Source: Enterococcus songbeiensis | GTDB lineage: Bacteria > Bacillota > Bacilli > Lactobacillales > Enterococcaceae | Direction: 5' to 3' | Assembly (NCBI RefSeq): GCF_005405265.1 | Contig: NZ_BJDS01000007.1 | Coordinates: 1 to 64,000, forward strand | Length of the DNA: 64,000 nt | Part shown: positions 7,833 to 15,848 of the stretch, in pieces | Position numbering within the stretch: the first letter of the stretch is position 1 | Layout: every line of letters begins with the position of its first letter | Notes under the pieces: generated by a model | Told to the model about the DNA's origin: nothing | Seen by the model: only the letters and a program-made list of their open reading frames with translations | The model's database searches: none | Made by a program: the position numbers and the translations under genes

Positions 7833-8411
7833 TTATTGCACGTTTGCTTCAAAAATTGCAGCATCTTCAAATGAAATTAGTGGAGCAAAATAAATTTCGA
7901 TATCTCCTGTTTTTTCTAGTCCATAATGAGCAACTACATTCATGTTTTTACCAGGTGCAACAGCTCCCATTGTATTGTCATTTGGATATGTTTCCATTTT
8001 AGTATCTTCAGCATCGTAAACTTCAACATCCATACCTACCGGAATATCTTCTTTGCCGTTATTTTGAACTGTATATTCGATTTTTACAACATTTGCAGGA
8101 TTGCTATCATCAAATTCATTTCGCTCATCTGTTAATGCAACACTTTTAAGAGTATAGGTAGCATCTCCAACTTTGACGGTATCTCCAACTTTATATAGTT
8201 TTTCTTTCTTCTCGTCTTTAGCCTTTGAAGAACTTTCTGCAGTTGTTTCAACCTTAGTACCTCCATTGGAAGCTTCGTTCTTGTCTCCACCTAGTTGACT
8301 ACCAACACCCACAAGTACAATCACAGCAAGTACCCAAAACCAAACTTTTTTATAGAAAGGTTTTTTTACTTTATACATTTTCCCATCTGCACCCATAACT
8401 TTTTTTGCCAT
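7833..8411 (-). CDS. DUF4352-like membrane-anchored extracellular protein
   Basis: 192 residues: a short basic cytoplasmic N-terminus, one transmembrane helix (about 25-43), a Ser/Lys/Glu-rich linker (48-75) and a beta-sandwich domain with the DUF4352 pattern (YKVGDTVKVGDATYTLKSV ... VKIEYTVQNNGKEDI). Genes of this type often sit between the repressor and int of Gram-positive prophages and are expressed by the lysogen. Exclusion of other phages or signalling at the surface is possible but unproven. Confidence 0.7.
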   Translation of the reverse strand: MAKKVMGADGKMYKVKKPFYKKVWFWVLAVIVLVGVGSQLGGDKNEASNGGTKVETTAESSSKAKDEKKEKLYKVGDTVKVGDATYTLKSVALTDERNEFDDSNPANVVKIEYTVQNNGKEDIPVGMDVEVYDAEDTKMETYPNDNTMGAVAPGKNMNVVAHYGLEKTGDIEIYFAPLISFEDAAIFEANVQ

Positions 8412-8483
8412 TCTTTTTTCCTCCTATTATAAAAGAATAATTTCACTCCCACTTAATGGCAGGTAGTAATAGTCGCCATAACT

Positions 8484-8951
8484 TTAATAAAACGGCTTAA
8501 ATACGCCGAGCGTTCCATTTTTGTTAAAAAAAATAGTGTAACCATTTTCGGTTTTAATGCCATCAAATCTACGAGCATAGTATTTCACTGCACGATTGAT
8601 TACTTGTGTTGTAATTCCTAGATGTGCTGCACAATCCCAAATACTGACACAACCAGCTTCGAAACAATCGATGATGTCGTAAGGGGAAACAACCAACTGA
8701 GCGCCAACGTCACGAGCCTTCTGCTCCTGTTTTCTTTTCTCATTGGTGTCTAGCCTAGTGATATCACCAGCTCCGGTTAGGTGATGGCTTATTTCTTCGC
8801 CAATCGTTCCGGGACGTTCGTAGTAGTATTGGTTTGGATTCAAATAGACGGTCAAGCCATCTATAAAACCTTTCTGCTTTTCTGGCATGTAGGGATCATT
8901 AATAAATTCTAGCTTAGGGCAGATTGCCATCAATTCTTCGTCTAGTTGCAT
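8484..8951 (-). CDS. ImmA/IrrE-family metallopeptidase (anti-repressor)
   Basis: A 155-residue M78-type protein with zinc motif GEEISHHL, the E-E-x-x-H form common in phage ImmA proteins. ImmA of ICEBs1 cleaves the ImmR repressor to release lysogeny. Here it is the gene directly downstream of a small XRE repressor with no self-cleavage domain, the same arrangement. The C-terminal part carries a helix-turn-helix-like segment (DCAAHLGITTQVINRAV). Confidence 0.8.
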   Translation of the reverse strand: MQLDEELMAICPKLEFINDPYMPEKQKGFIDGLTVYLNPNQYYYERPGTIGEEISHHLTGAGDITRLDTNEKRKQEQKARDVGAQLVVSPYDIIDCFEAGCVSIWDCAAHLGITTQVINRAVKYYARRFDGIKTENGYTIFFNKNGTLGVFKPFY

Positions 8952-8959
8952 TCAAACAC

Positions 8960-9271
8960 CTACTTTTTTAATGGATTCTTTTTTCTAAATTCAATGTATC
9001 TCAAAATATCTTCCATATCTTCTTCTGTAGCATCATCGTCAATATGAGCAGCAATGACTTTAGTTTTTTCATCTTCTTCTTCAGAAAAATAAGAGATGGA
9101 TACGCCGAGTGCCTTGGAAAGTTTTTTGACAGTTTCGAGAGTAGGGTCTTTGCGTTCACCACTTTCAAATCTCGATATTTGAGAGGCGCTTACTCCAGCC
9201 TTTAAAGCTAATTGATTAATACCGTATTTCTTTGATTCACGCAGAAGCTTTAATCTTTCGCCGAAATCCAT
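8960..9271 (-). CDS. lysogeny repressor, XRE family (ImmR/CI type)
   Basis: 103 residues: an N-terminal XRE helix-turn-helix (about 1-60, INQLALKAGVSASQISRFESG) and a short acidic C-terminal tail, without an S24 peptidase domain. Start at ATG 9271, which has AAAGGGG 8 nt upstream; the ATG at 9289 has no ribosome site. It should bind the TTGGCAA/TTGCCAA sites at 9308-9359 and repress the rightward early promoter. Inactivation is expected through the adjacent ImmA. Confidence 0.85.
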   Translation of the reverse strand: MDFGERLKLLRESKKYGINQLALKAGVSASQISRFESGERKDPTLETVKKLSKALGVSISYFSEEEDEKTKVIAAHIDDDATEEDMEDILRYIEFRKKNPLKK

Positions 9272-9307
9272 TATCAAAACCCCTTTCATAAATTAGTGTA
9301 TAGCCAC

Positions 9308-9381
9308 TTGGCAATTTTTTCAAAAAAAATTTGCCAAATTGCAATAAAAGTGTTGCCAAATGACAAGTTATGTTTTATTAT
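9308..9381. promoter_or_regulatory. lysogeny switch: three operators and the rightward promoter
   Basis: TTGGCAA at 9308-9314 and TTGCCAA at 9331-9337 and 9353-9359 are centred 22-23 bp apart, on one face of the helix. The last overlaps a -35 TTGCCA (9353-9358) with 17 bp to TATTAT (9376-9381), the early rightward promoter. The repressor promoter reads leftward from the same region. Confidence 0.7.
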
Positions 9382-9410
9382 ATTGTCATAAGGCAATGGA
9401 GGTGGAGAAA

Positions 9411-9683
9411 TTGAAAACAATATTAAACAAAATGGCACTTAAAAAGATGATGAAGGCCAAAGGATATGATGAACGGTCGCTGGCAAAAACAATGGGAGTA
9501 GCTCCTTCTACTATATACCGAATCTTAAAAGACGAGCGAGGGGTTGGCGGAGAACTTATTCCAAAATTGCTTGTAGCCTTCGATTTGACGGAAAAAGATT
9601 TTGACAAGCTTTTTATTTTTAACAAAGTGTTGCCATATGTCAATGATGGAGAGGAGGCTAAAAAATGGCCAGAGAAACCATGA
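9411..9683 (+). CDS. Cro-like XRE regulator
   Basis: 90 residues with an XRE helix-turn-helix (SLAKTMGVAPSTIYRILKDE). It is the first gene of the rightward early operon. TTG at 9411 is preferred. The promoter -10 ends at 9381, so transcription starts near 9388, and GGAGGTGGAG (9398-9407) precedes the TTG; the ATG at 9360 lies inside the promoter. It probably opposes the repressor at the shared operators. Confidence 0.7.
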   Translation: MKTILNKMALKKMMKAKGYDERSLAKTMGVAPSTIYRILKDERGVGGELIPKLLVAFDLTEKDFDKLFIFNKVLPYVNDGEEAKKWPEKP

Positions 9684-9820
9684 TCAAAATTTTATCCAAA
9701 GCTCGTCCTGATATTCCCGGAGATTTTTGGGAAAGCTGGGCAGATGACGAGTTAGCAAATCAAGTAAACCTAGTCAAACTTTGGATGAAGCAGCATGCCA
9801 GTGAAATGGCTTTTGCTTAA
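9665..9820 (+). CDS. small phage early protein
   Basis: A 51-residue frame overlapping the Cro-like gene by 19 nt, with GAGAGGAGG before ATG 9665. The sequence (MARETMIKILSKARPD..., ending HASEMAFA) is acidic and Trp-rich. No family recognised. The overlap and strong ribosome site support it as real. Confidence 0.6.
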   Translation: MARETMIKILSKARPDIPGDFWESWADDELANQVNLVKLWMKQHASEMAFA

Positions 9821-9884
9821 ATACAGTTTATGGCAGTTTAACTGCTATGAAAATTGACAAATGAATACAAAGGATGTGTTTTGA

Positions 9885-10412
9885 ATGACAGTTTCCATAC
9901 ACGAAGCAAGGATTGCCTCTCTATATAGAAGAGAAGTTGACAATCAAGCAATCAATCAACGGGCGATGGCTCAAGACATCAATGTTTCGCCTCAGCTTTT
10001 GAGTCACATGTTAAACGGACGTAGAGCGATGGGACTTGAGCGAGTGATCGATATAGCAGATTACCTTCAAGATCCGGATCTGGACTTTGATGTCGCTGCC
10101 GAACTACTCCACACACCAACACCAATCCATAGAAAGCGAAGAGATAATCATCCTCTTTCGAAAATGGTCGGACAGGATAAGGAAGAGAGTCAGCGCATCG
10201 AGGCCGAGAAGAAATATGATATCTGGGATCTGTTGACAATCGACCCTAGCGAGTTATTACCCGATGAAATCCAACATCTAAAAGAATACTGGTATGAGTT
10301 GAGCGACGAAATCCGACTGGAGTTGTCAGTTTTAACATCCATGTGCAACAGATTCAACTGGAATATGCGGACGATGCTTGATGAAGCAGATGCAAGAGAA
10401 AGGAATGATTAG
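9885..10412 (+). CDS. phage HTH regulatory protein
   Basis: 175 residues. The N-terminus carries a helix-turn-helix (about 22-60, AINQRAMAQDINVSPQLLSH) followed by a charged linker and a helical C-terminal domain. It resembles phage regulators found between cro and excisionase-like genes. A second control layer for early genes is inferred. Confidence 0.6.
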   Translation: MTVSIHEARIASLYRREVDNQAINQRAMAQDINVSPQLLSHMLNGRRAMGLERVIDIADYLQDPDLDFDVAAELLHTPTPIHRKRRDNHPLSKMVGQDKEESQRIEAEKKYDIWDLLTIDPSELLPDEIQHLKEYWYELSDEIRLELSVLTSMCNRFNWNMRTMLDEADARERND

Positions 10413-10414
10413 GA

Positions 10415-10663
10415 ATGTTGGTTTACACATTACCAGAATTGGCTAAGGAGTTTCGAACCTCGAAGGACAAGATTTATCTTCTTGAAGAGCTTGGTGAGAT
10501 CAGATCGATGAAACTTGGATCTAAAAAAGTCAGTATTTATGAAGCTGAACGGTTTTTGAAGGAAAATGCCGGACGTGATTTTGATCAAGTTATTGAAGAT
10601 GCGTTAAAGCACAAAAAGCTAAAAGAAATGGATCGCAGATTCGCTGAATTGAAGGAGGCATAA
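10415..10663 (+). CDS. excisionase/MerR-like small DNA-binding protein
   Basis: 82 residues beginning with a winged-helix DNA-binding pattern (TLPELAKEFRTSKDKIYLL ... GSKKVSIYEAERFL) like excisionase/helix_turn_helix_17 proteins, then a helical tail. It could be the directionality factor for the integrase, though it lies away from int. It starts 2 nt after the upstream stop. Confidence 0.55.
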   Translation: MLVYTLPELAKEFRTSKDKIYLLEELGEIRSMKLGSKKVSIYEAERFLKENAGRDFDQVIEDALKHKKLKEMDRRFAELKEA

Positions 10664-10665
10664 GT

Positions 10666-10848
10666 ATGAAAAGTATAAGAGAAACGCTTGAAACAGCAGT
10701 ATACATGCTGATGATCGTCACTATCGCAAGCTACGATTTGAAAGCAAGCATGATATTGATTTTGATCGTCACAGTTTTGTCGCTAGCGTCAGATTTAAGC
10801 AAACGGCAAGCCAAAGAAAAAAGACTTACCAGCCGACCAAAGCAATAG
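10666..10848 (+). CDS. small phage membrane protein
   Basis: 60 residues with one or two hydrophobic helices (about 10-45) and a basic C-terminus. It begins 2 nt after the previous gene with AAGGAGG upstream, so it is co-translated. Function unknown; small early membrane proteins of phages are sometimes involved in exclusion. Confidence 0.6.
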   Translation: MKSIRETLETAVYMLMIVTIASYDLKASMILILIVTVLSLASDLSKRQAKEKRLTSRPKQ

Positions 10849-10914
10849 TAAGTCTCAAGAAATTCTTATCAAAATATCTTTGTCTTAATTTTATCAGAAA
10901 GAAGGGGTTTTGTC

Positions 10915-11229
10915 ATGATGGTTCCTGAAAAATTCTTTGACCGGTTTAAAGAACCGGACCGAAAAACATTCGCAGAAATATCGGGATATCGAGTTATCAC
11001 TGATTTTTTCGGTGATGAGATTTATGAAGAAGACGGCGTTTTTGAAGTGACGTTTGAACATTGGGAAGTTAACTCGGAATTATGGACCGCAGAAACAAAT
11101 GAGCATAGTGAAATTGCCACTCAAGCAAATATTGTCGATTTAATTGAAGAATTTGGCGCTGACAATTTAAAACATATCGAATTTGTCGGCCTTGGAAAAG
11201 AATATATGGAGGTAGTTAAAAATGGTTAA
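10915..11229 (+). CDS. conserved hypothetical phage protein
   Basis: 104 residues, acidic (many Glu/Asp), no signal or membrane segment. AAGGGG lies 7-8 nt before the tandem ATG ATG at 10915. It overlaps the recombinase gene by 8 nt, so it belongs to the recombination operon and may be an accessory protein of it. No family recognised. Confidence 0.55.
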   Translation: MMVPEKFFDRFKEPDRKTFAEISGYRVITDFFGDEIYEEDGVFEVTFEHWEVNSELWTAETNEHSEIATQANIVDLIEEFGADNLKHIEFVGLGKEYMEVVKNG

Positions 11230-11992
11230 TGAAGTTGCAAATAGAAATTTTTCGGCAAATATCTGGTCGAATACAGAGGCTTTTGATGTGGCGGCTAGAA
11301 TGGCCACAGCGTTATCAAAATCAACAATCGTTCCTAGACAATTTCAAGGAAATGCCGGCAACTGTATTATAGCCATTGAAATGGCGAACCGTCTAAAGAC
11401 AAGTCCAATGATGGTGATGCAAAATCTGTACATTGTAAACGGCAATCCTTCTTGGTCGAGCCAATATATCATCGCAATGATCAACAGCTCTGGTAGATAC
11501 AAAACTGAACTGCAATTCGATCTGAAAGGGGAAGGAGACTCATTATCTTGTAAAGCCTTCGCTGTCGATCATAACGATCGAAGAGTGGACGGTCCTGAGA
11601 TCACTATGGACATGGCGCAAAAAGAAGGATGGGTTAAAAAGAATGGTTCGAAGTGGCAGACAATGCCGGAAATGATGATTCGTTATCGAGCCGCATCCTT
11701 TTTTGGAAGAATCAATTGTCCGGATCTGATCATGGGTATGTACAGCGTTGATGAAGTCGTAGAGGACAGTTTCGATCAACCTATCAAAGAAGCCGAAAGT
11801 GCCTCTCAGGTACAAACTTTAGACAAGCTAAAAGAGCTTATTAGTACGCCTGTTGAAGAAGTTGAAGAAAAGACAGTAGAACTGAACGAAGATCATGAGG
11901 CCGTACAAGAAGGATTGGATTTGGAATATGTAGACCCAAATGCGCAACCTAAAGTAAGCGAAGAGGGCGAGATCAATGTTTTCGATCTCTGA
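11222..11992 (+). CDS. RecT-family single-strand annealing protein
   Basis: 256 residues. The central pattern (CIIAIEMANRL, W....MPEMMIRYRAASFFGRINCPDLIMGMYSVDEVVED) is typical of phage RecT-like annealing proteins that pair single strands during homologous recombination. The C-terminal 80 residues are acidic and probably disordered, as in RecT. The next gene, overlapping by 17 nt, is the partner exonuclease. Confidence 0.75.
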   Translation: MVNEVANRNFSANIWSNTEAFDVAARMATALSKSTIVPRQFQGNAGNCIIAIEMANRLKTSPMMVMQNLYIVNGNPSWSSQYIIAMINSSGRYKTELQFDLKGEGDSLSCKAFAVDHNDRRVDGPEITMDMAQKEGWVKKNGSKWQTMPEMMIRYRAASFFGRINCPDLIMGMYSVDEVVEDSFDQPIKEAESASQVQTLDKLKELISTPVEEVEEKTVELNEDHEAVQEGLDLEYVDPNAQPKVSEEGEINVFDL

Positions 11993-12770
11993 GGATAACT
12001 ATTATAGCAGTGAGGCTAACTGGCAGTATATGTCAGTTAGCCAATATAAGGATTTTCTCCAATGTGAAGCGGCTGCGATTGCTAAATTGAACGGATGGCA
12101 ACCTTCAAGTGATCAGACCGCGCTATATGTAGGAAATTATGTTCATTCGTACTTTGAATCTTCTAAATCTCACGAAACATTTAAAGAGGTAAATAAAGAG
12201 CGGTTATTCAGCAGCAGGAAGCCGTACGGGTTATTGAAAACTTATCAAGTCGCTGAGAGCATGATAGACGCGTTAAACCACCAAAAGAGCTTTAAAATGC
12301 TGTATCAAGGCAATAAAGAAGCGATTGTCACCGGCGAATTATACGGCGTTGACTGGAAAGCTAAGATTGATTGTTTAAACATCGAAGGCGGTTATTTTGT
12401 AGATATTAAAACTACCAAAGGACCAATGAACAGAAAGATCTGGAATGAAAAATATGGCGAACGTGTCAGCTGGGTTGCTGATTACGGCTATATATTGCAA
12501 ATGGCAGTTTATCAGCGGTTACTGGAGCTGAGGTATGGCAAGATACTTACTCCGATCATAGCGGCGGTAAGTAAGGAAGATCCACCAGCTTTTCGTTTGA
12601 TCACACTTGATGAACAAATGATGCTGTTTGAGATTTCTCAACTAGCTCAAAATATAGACCATATTAGTAACGTCAAAAACGGAGTTGAAGCTCTAACATA
12701 TTGCGGTGAGTGTGAATATTGCCGCAGAAACATGCAGATCACAGAATTTGTGAACAGCGAAAATCTTTAG
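11976..12770 (+). CDS. PD-(D/E)XK phage exonuclease
   Basis: 264 residues of the YqaJ/DUF3799-like nuclease type. The active-site core is visible as GELYGVDWKAKID ... GGYFVDIKTTKG (D, then D-x-K), and a C-terminal cysteine cluster CGECEYCRR may bind iron-sulfur or zinc as in AddB/Cas4-type nucleases. It would resect DNA ends for the RecT-like protein encoded just upstream. Confidence 0.75.
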   Translation: MFSISEDNYYSSEANWQYMSVSQYKDFLQCEAAAIAKLNGWQPSSDQTALYVGNYVHSYFESSKSHETFKEVNKERLFSSRKPYGLLKTYQVAESMIDALNHQKSFKMLYQGNKEAIVTGELYGVDWKAKIDCLNIEGGYFVDIKTTKGPMNRKIWNEKYGERVSWVADYGYILQMAVYQRLLELRYGKILTPIIAAVSKEDPPAFRLITLDEQMMLFEISQLAQNIDHISNVKNGVEALTYCGECEYCRRNMQITEFVNSENL

Positions 12771-12791
12771 AGGAGGAGGGCGACCATTAAG

Positions 12792-13688
12792 ATGAACATT
12801 ATAAGACAGTTTCTTGCGTTTGACGATTATCTGCTATATAACCAAAAGCTATCATCTGGGCAAATTGCTTTATGGCGAGCTTTAGTGAGCATAAACAATA
12901 AAGCTGGATGGGCCGATTGGTTTACTGCGGCTAATGCAACATTAGAAACATTGTCAGGTCTATCTCGGTCGGGGATCAATAAGAATCGTAATTCCCTAAA
13001 ACAGTTGGGATTTATTGATTTTAGAAGCAATGGAAAAAAGGCTACCTCCTATCATGTAACGCGACTTTATACGTCAGATAGTACACAAGGGAGTACACAA
13101 GAAAAAGCCCTATCGTCAAATAGTGTACAACAGAGTACACAACAGAGTGTACAAGGGAGTGTACAACAGAGTACACAACAGAGTGCGCATAACAGTAGCA
13201 CATTAAATAAACAAAAAGAGAAACAAAAAGAAAAGGAAAAAGAAACAACTACGTATGTATTTAAGATTTTCAAAATTTTGGAAACTAATGGTTTTGGAAA
13301 TCCATACAGCGAACCGATCAAAGGCGATATCGAGTTTTGGTTCAAGAAACTAACGGATCTCGGGTACAGCGATGCGCAAATTGACGAATGGCTGATATGC
13401 GGTGTACAGATCGCTATTAGGCAAAACAAACGCTTCTGGAATTATGTGCTTGGCACCTTGCGTCAGTGGGATAACAAAGCACTATACACCAAAGACGCTA
13501 TAAAAGGCGAACAGGCTATTAGAGATGAGCGAAAGAGTTACAACTCGTATCAGCAACCACCTCAAAAACGTGAAGAGGTGCCGGATTGGCAATCTTTAGC
13601 TGGTCCAATCGAGAGTGATCCGCAACGCAAAGCTGAAATTGACCGGATGATGAAGGAGTATTTCGATGATCAAGATAACGATTCCTAG
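12792..13688 (+). CDS. phage replisome organizer / replication initiation protein
   Basis: 298 residues. The N-terminal winged-helix domain (IALWRALVSINNKAGWADWF...) is the phage replisome-organizer type. A Ser/Gln-rich low-complexity linker (about 97-140) is encoded by tandem repeats. The C-terminal half resembles a DnaD-like helicase-loader domain. The repeats inside the gene are the likely origin, as in other phages whose initiator gene contains its own iterons. Confidence 0.75.
   Translation: MNIIRQFLAFDDYLLYNQKLSSGQIALWRALVSINNKAGWADWFTAANATLETLSGLSRSGINKNRNSLKQLGFIDFRSNGKKATSYHVTRLYTSDSTQGSTQEKALSSNSVQQSTQQSVQGSVQQSTQQSAHNSSTLNKQKEKQKEKEKETTTYVFKIFKILETNGFGNPYSEPIKGDIEFWFKKLTDLGYSDAQIDEWLICGVQIAIRQNKRFWNYVLGTLRQWDNKALYTKDAIKGEQAIRDERKSYNSYQQPPQKREEVPDWQSLAGPIESDPQRKAEIDRMMKEYFDDQDNDS
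13080..13195 (+). repeat. iterons: probable phage replication origin
   Basis: At least seven 12-bp units of the form AGTRYACAAVRR occur: 13080-13091, 13092-13103, 13122-13133, 13134-13145, 13146-13157, 13158-13169 and 13170-13181, with a degenerate eighth. They lie inside the replisome-organizer gene and encode its STQ/SVQ linker. Confidence 0.65.
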
Positions 13689-14046
13689 TGAGCTTATGGA
13701 TTTGAATAATTTCATTACTGCCCAGCGCACGAATTATCGAGTTGGCAATCGTGTGAAGCAACGAGAAACAATGAAATGTGCTTCTGCTTTCATGCCAAAG
13801 CGACTGGAAATACGTAAGATGAGCCTACCGCTATCGCTAAAAATCACTTGGTATTGCAAGAATAAGGCAAAGGACAAGGACAACATTGCTTTTGCATTGA
13901 AATTTATTCTTGATGGCATGATCAAGTCTGGAGCAATCAGCAATGACGGCTGGAAGGAGATTGGCGACTTTTCGCATGATTTCCAAGTAGATAAAAATAA
14001 TCCACGAATAGAAATCGAGGTTTTTAATTATGACGAAAAAATTTAA
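13666..14046 (+). CDS. rusA: RusA-family Holliday junction resolvase
   Basis: 126 residues. The RusA signature is present: KDKDNIAFALKFILDGM with conserved Asp residues, followed by IKSGAISNDGWKEI. It resolves branched DNA during phage replication and recombination. It overlaps the replisome-organizer gene by 23 nt. Confidence 0.85.
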   Translation: MIKITIPSELMDLNNFITAQRTNYRVGNRVKQRETMKCASAFMPKRLEIRKMSLPLSLKITWYCKNKAKDKDNIAFALKFILDGMIKSGAISNDGWKEIGDFSHDFQVDKNNPRIEIEVFNYDEKI

Positions 14047-14302
14047 AGATAAGGCGTACGATCGTCCAAGAATTTATCAAACCGTGAAGAAAAAAGGACG
14101 GTATGAAGTCGGAAAACACTATCACTGCTTACGGCTAGCACCTTGGAAACACCAGTTTTACGGTGTGATTGAGAAAATTTATCAGCACAGCGCTTTAGTA
14201 CGTATTGTGTCATTTGATGATGACGATTATCCACTATATCAGGAGCGGTTAGGTCTGACGGTTATCCCGTTAAAGCGGCTGATACCAGAAAAGGAGTATT
14301 GA
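14030..14302 (+). CDS. conserved hypothetical phage protein
   Basis: 90 residues, strongly basic N-terminus, beta-rich character (YHCLRLAPWKHQFYGVIEKIY). It overlaps RusA by 17 nt and is coupled to the following LexA-like gene. Function unknown; nucleic-acid binding is plausible from charge only. Confidence 0.55.
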   Translation: MTKKFKDKAYDRPRIYQTVKKKGRYEVGKHYHCLRLAPWKHQFYGVIEKIYQHSALVRIVSFDDDDYPLYQERLGLTVIPLKRLIPEKEY

Positions 14303-14304
14303 CG

Positions 14305-14562
14305 ATGGTTAGACAAAGAATTTTAGAGTTTGTCCGAAAATATATCAGCGAACGTGGGTACTCGCCTACTGTTCGAGAAATTGGCAAAGCGGTTGGATTG
14401 AGTTCCACAGCTACTGTTCACAAACATTTGACGATACTTAGCCAAGAAGGGCGAATCTCGTGGATTCCAGATGCACCAAGAACGATTCATTTAGCAACGT
14501 TGGATAAGTCGGAAAATGATTTAGTTGATAGCGGAGAGGTTTTGGATGTAGTAGCCCGCTGA
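14305..14562 (+). CDS. LexA-like DNA-binding domain protein lacking the protease domain
   Basis: 85 residues covering only the LexA winged helix: VRQRILEFVRKYISERGYSP, then VREIGKAVGLSSTATVHKHL and a PRTIHLA wing end, very close to Firmicute LexA (about 1-70). The S24 self-cleavage domain is absent, so it cannot be inactivated by RecA. ATG 14305 has AAGGAG 8 nt upstream. LexA-type boxes near both ends of this prophage (7206, 43174) are candidate targets. It might also occupy host SOS sites. Confidence 0.8.
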   Translation: MVRQRILEFVRKYISERGYSPTVREIGKAVGLSSTATVHKHLTILSQEGRISWIPDAPRTIHLATLDKSENDLVDSGEVLDVVAR

Positions 14563-14589
14563 AAAAATACATGATTTGATTCGATAGTT

Positions 14590-14615
14590 TAAACCCGTCG
14601 AATTCGACCGGTTTA
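14590..14615. repeat. 26-bp palindrome, copy 2
   Basis: TAAACC, one mismatched base, GTCGAATTCGAC, one mismatched base, GGTTTA. It lies 28 nt downstream of the LexA-like gene. It is close in sequence and identical in length to the palindrome at 7753-7778. No T run follows. Confidence 0.6.
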
Positions 14616-14670
14616 GAAAATCAAAATTTGTTCACTAACGGAAGAAATTATGGAATGGGGAGAAAAACCG

Positions 14671-15090
14671 ATGAACAAAGTAGAACGATACAAATTAGCA
14701 AATGAGCTAATTATTCTTATTGCTACTAGTGGAAGAAAGTTTTTCAATCATGAGGAACACGGTGGTTCTATATCAGCGTTCACTATTAGAAAAGGAAGGC
14801 TCTATTTTATTGATGGGTATACTTATAAACGCATATATGCCTACGGAGATCGCTTCTTTCGGCGAAAATTTACTGAGGGGGGAACTATGCAAGCCTTGAT
14901 CTTAGATATGGCGGAATGGATTAGAACTGGTAAGCCGACGAACGCTAAGAATGGTTATGGCGGTGTGTATTGTGATTATTGGGGATATCCGCCCAGCGAT
15001 ATGGCGAAAATTCAACGAAAAGCTCAAGAAATAGGCTTTAGTCTTGGGCTTGATGAAGACCTTGATAGAAGGGAATATATTATTGAATAG
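14671..15090 (+). CDS. hypothetical phage protein
   Basis: 139 residues from ATG 14671 (GGGGAG 9 nt upstream). It reads as a soluble alpha/beta protein with aromatic-rich segments (LYFIDGYTYKRIYAY, YCDYWGYPPSD). No family recognised; common in the early region of Lactobacillales phages. Confidence 0.6.
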   Translation: MNKVERYKLANELIILIATSGRKFFNHEEHGGSISAFTIRKGRLYFIDGYTYKRIYAYGDRFFRRKFTEGGTMQALILDMAEWIRTGKPTNAKNGYGGVYCDYWGYPPSDMAKIQRKAQEIGFSLGLDEDLDRREYIIE

Positions 15091-15144
15091 TCAGCTAACC
15101 ACCAAATTATTTAACTAAAATTTACTCAAAAGGAGTTAAGGAAA

Positions 15145-15633
15145 ATGAAAGTAAGTGAAGTAATTGACCGGTTAAAGGTCGGAGATACGGTGTGGGTGAA
15201 GGGAAAAGTTTTGGAAAAAGATGATACTAAAAGTCCCTTGTATTTATGTCTAGGATGTGGTGCTTACAATTGGCTACAGGAAGAAGATGAAATCTCCCTC
15301 ACCGAACCGCAAGACGAGAAGGTGGAAGTGAACGAAGAACAAGCGCGGTTGTTGAAAAAATATGAAAACGAACCTCTTTTTTCGTTAATTTGCGAGTGCA
15401 GCGAAAAGGAAGAAGAGTTGCTAGCTAGAGCAAGACTGTGCGGCTACACCATCAAGCCTAAGCGGTGGGTGGTTAAGAGCGCAGGGGATTACTTAAAAGA
15501 TTTGAAATTGGATGCTGTGCAGGAAATTGCGGATAGATATGCTGTATCTACGGAAATTGCCATCAAATTCACCGACAAATCCAAAGCCGAAGCAGTCGCT
15601 ACGTTGGTTGATGGGAGTGTGGAGGAAGTATGA
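15145..15633 (+). CDS. DUF1642-like phage protein
   Basis: 162 residues. The N-terminal segment resembles a small OB/zinc-like module (YLCLGCGAYNW); the C-terminal part has KPKRWVVKS and EIADRY patterns resembling DUF1642 proteins of Lactobacillales prophages. AAGGAG precedes the ATG. Its ATGA overlap couples it to the next gene. Function unknown. Confidence 0.55.
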   Translation: MKVSEVIDRLKVGDTVWVKGKVLEKDDTKSPLYLCLGCGAYNWLQEEDEISLTEPQDEKVEVNEEQARLLKKYENEPLFSLICECSEKEEELLARARLCGYTIKPKRWVVKSAGDYLKDLKLDAVQEIADRYAVSTEIAIKFTDKSKAEAVATLVDGSVEEV

Positions 15634-15848
15634 CAGACTTTAAAGTAGGTCAAACCGTGGAATTAGTAAGAAAGCTTGACCGAGGATTGAGCGCTGATAT
15701 TGGTGATGTAGGGACTATCGAAGAGTTAACTAATGACCCAGATTTTCCAATTAATATAGCTTGGCTTAAAAATGGCGAAATTGAGGCTGTTAACCGTAGA
15801 GAAATTGTGATTATCAAAGATTACCCAGTCGAGGAGGAAGCAGAATGA
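15630..15848 (+). CDS. small phage protein, SH3/KOW-like
   Basis: 72 residues, acidic, with a beta pattern (FKVGQTVELVRKL ... GDVGTIEELT ... INIAWLKNGE) resembling small SH3-like barrels. ATGA overlaps on both sides (15630, 15845). Function unknown. Confidence 0.55.
   Translation: MTDFKVGQTVELVRKLDRGLSADIGDVGTIEELTNDPDFPINIAWLKNGEIEAVNRREIVIIKDYPVEEEAE

Noticed and set aside
13080..13195. CRISPR-like array
   Set aside because: Units are 12 bp, nearly contiguous, with no unique spacers, and lie inside a coding gene; they are iterons.
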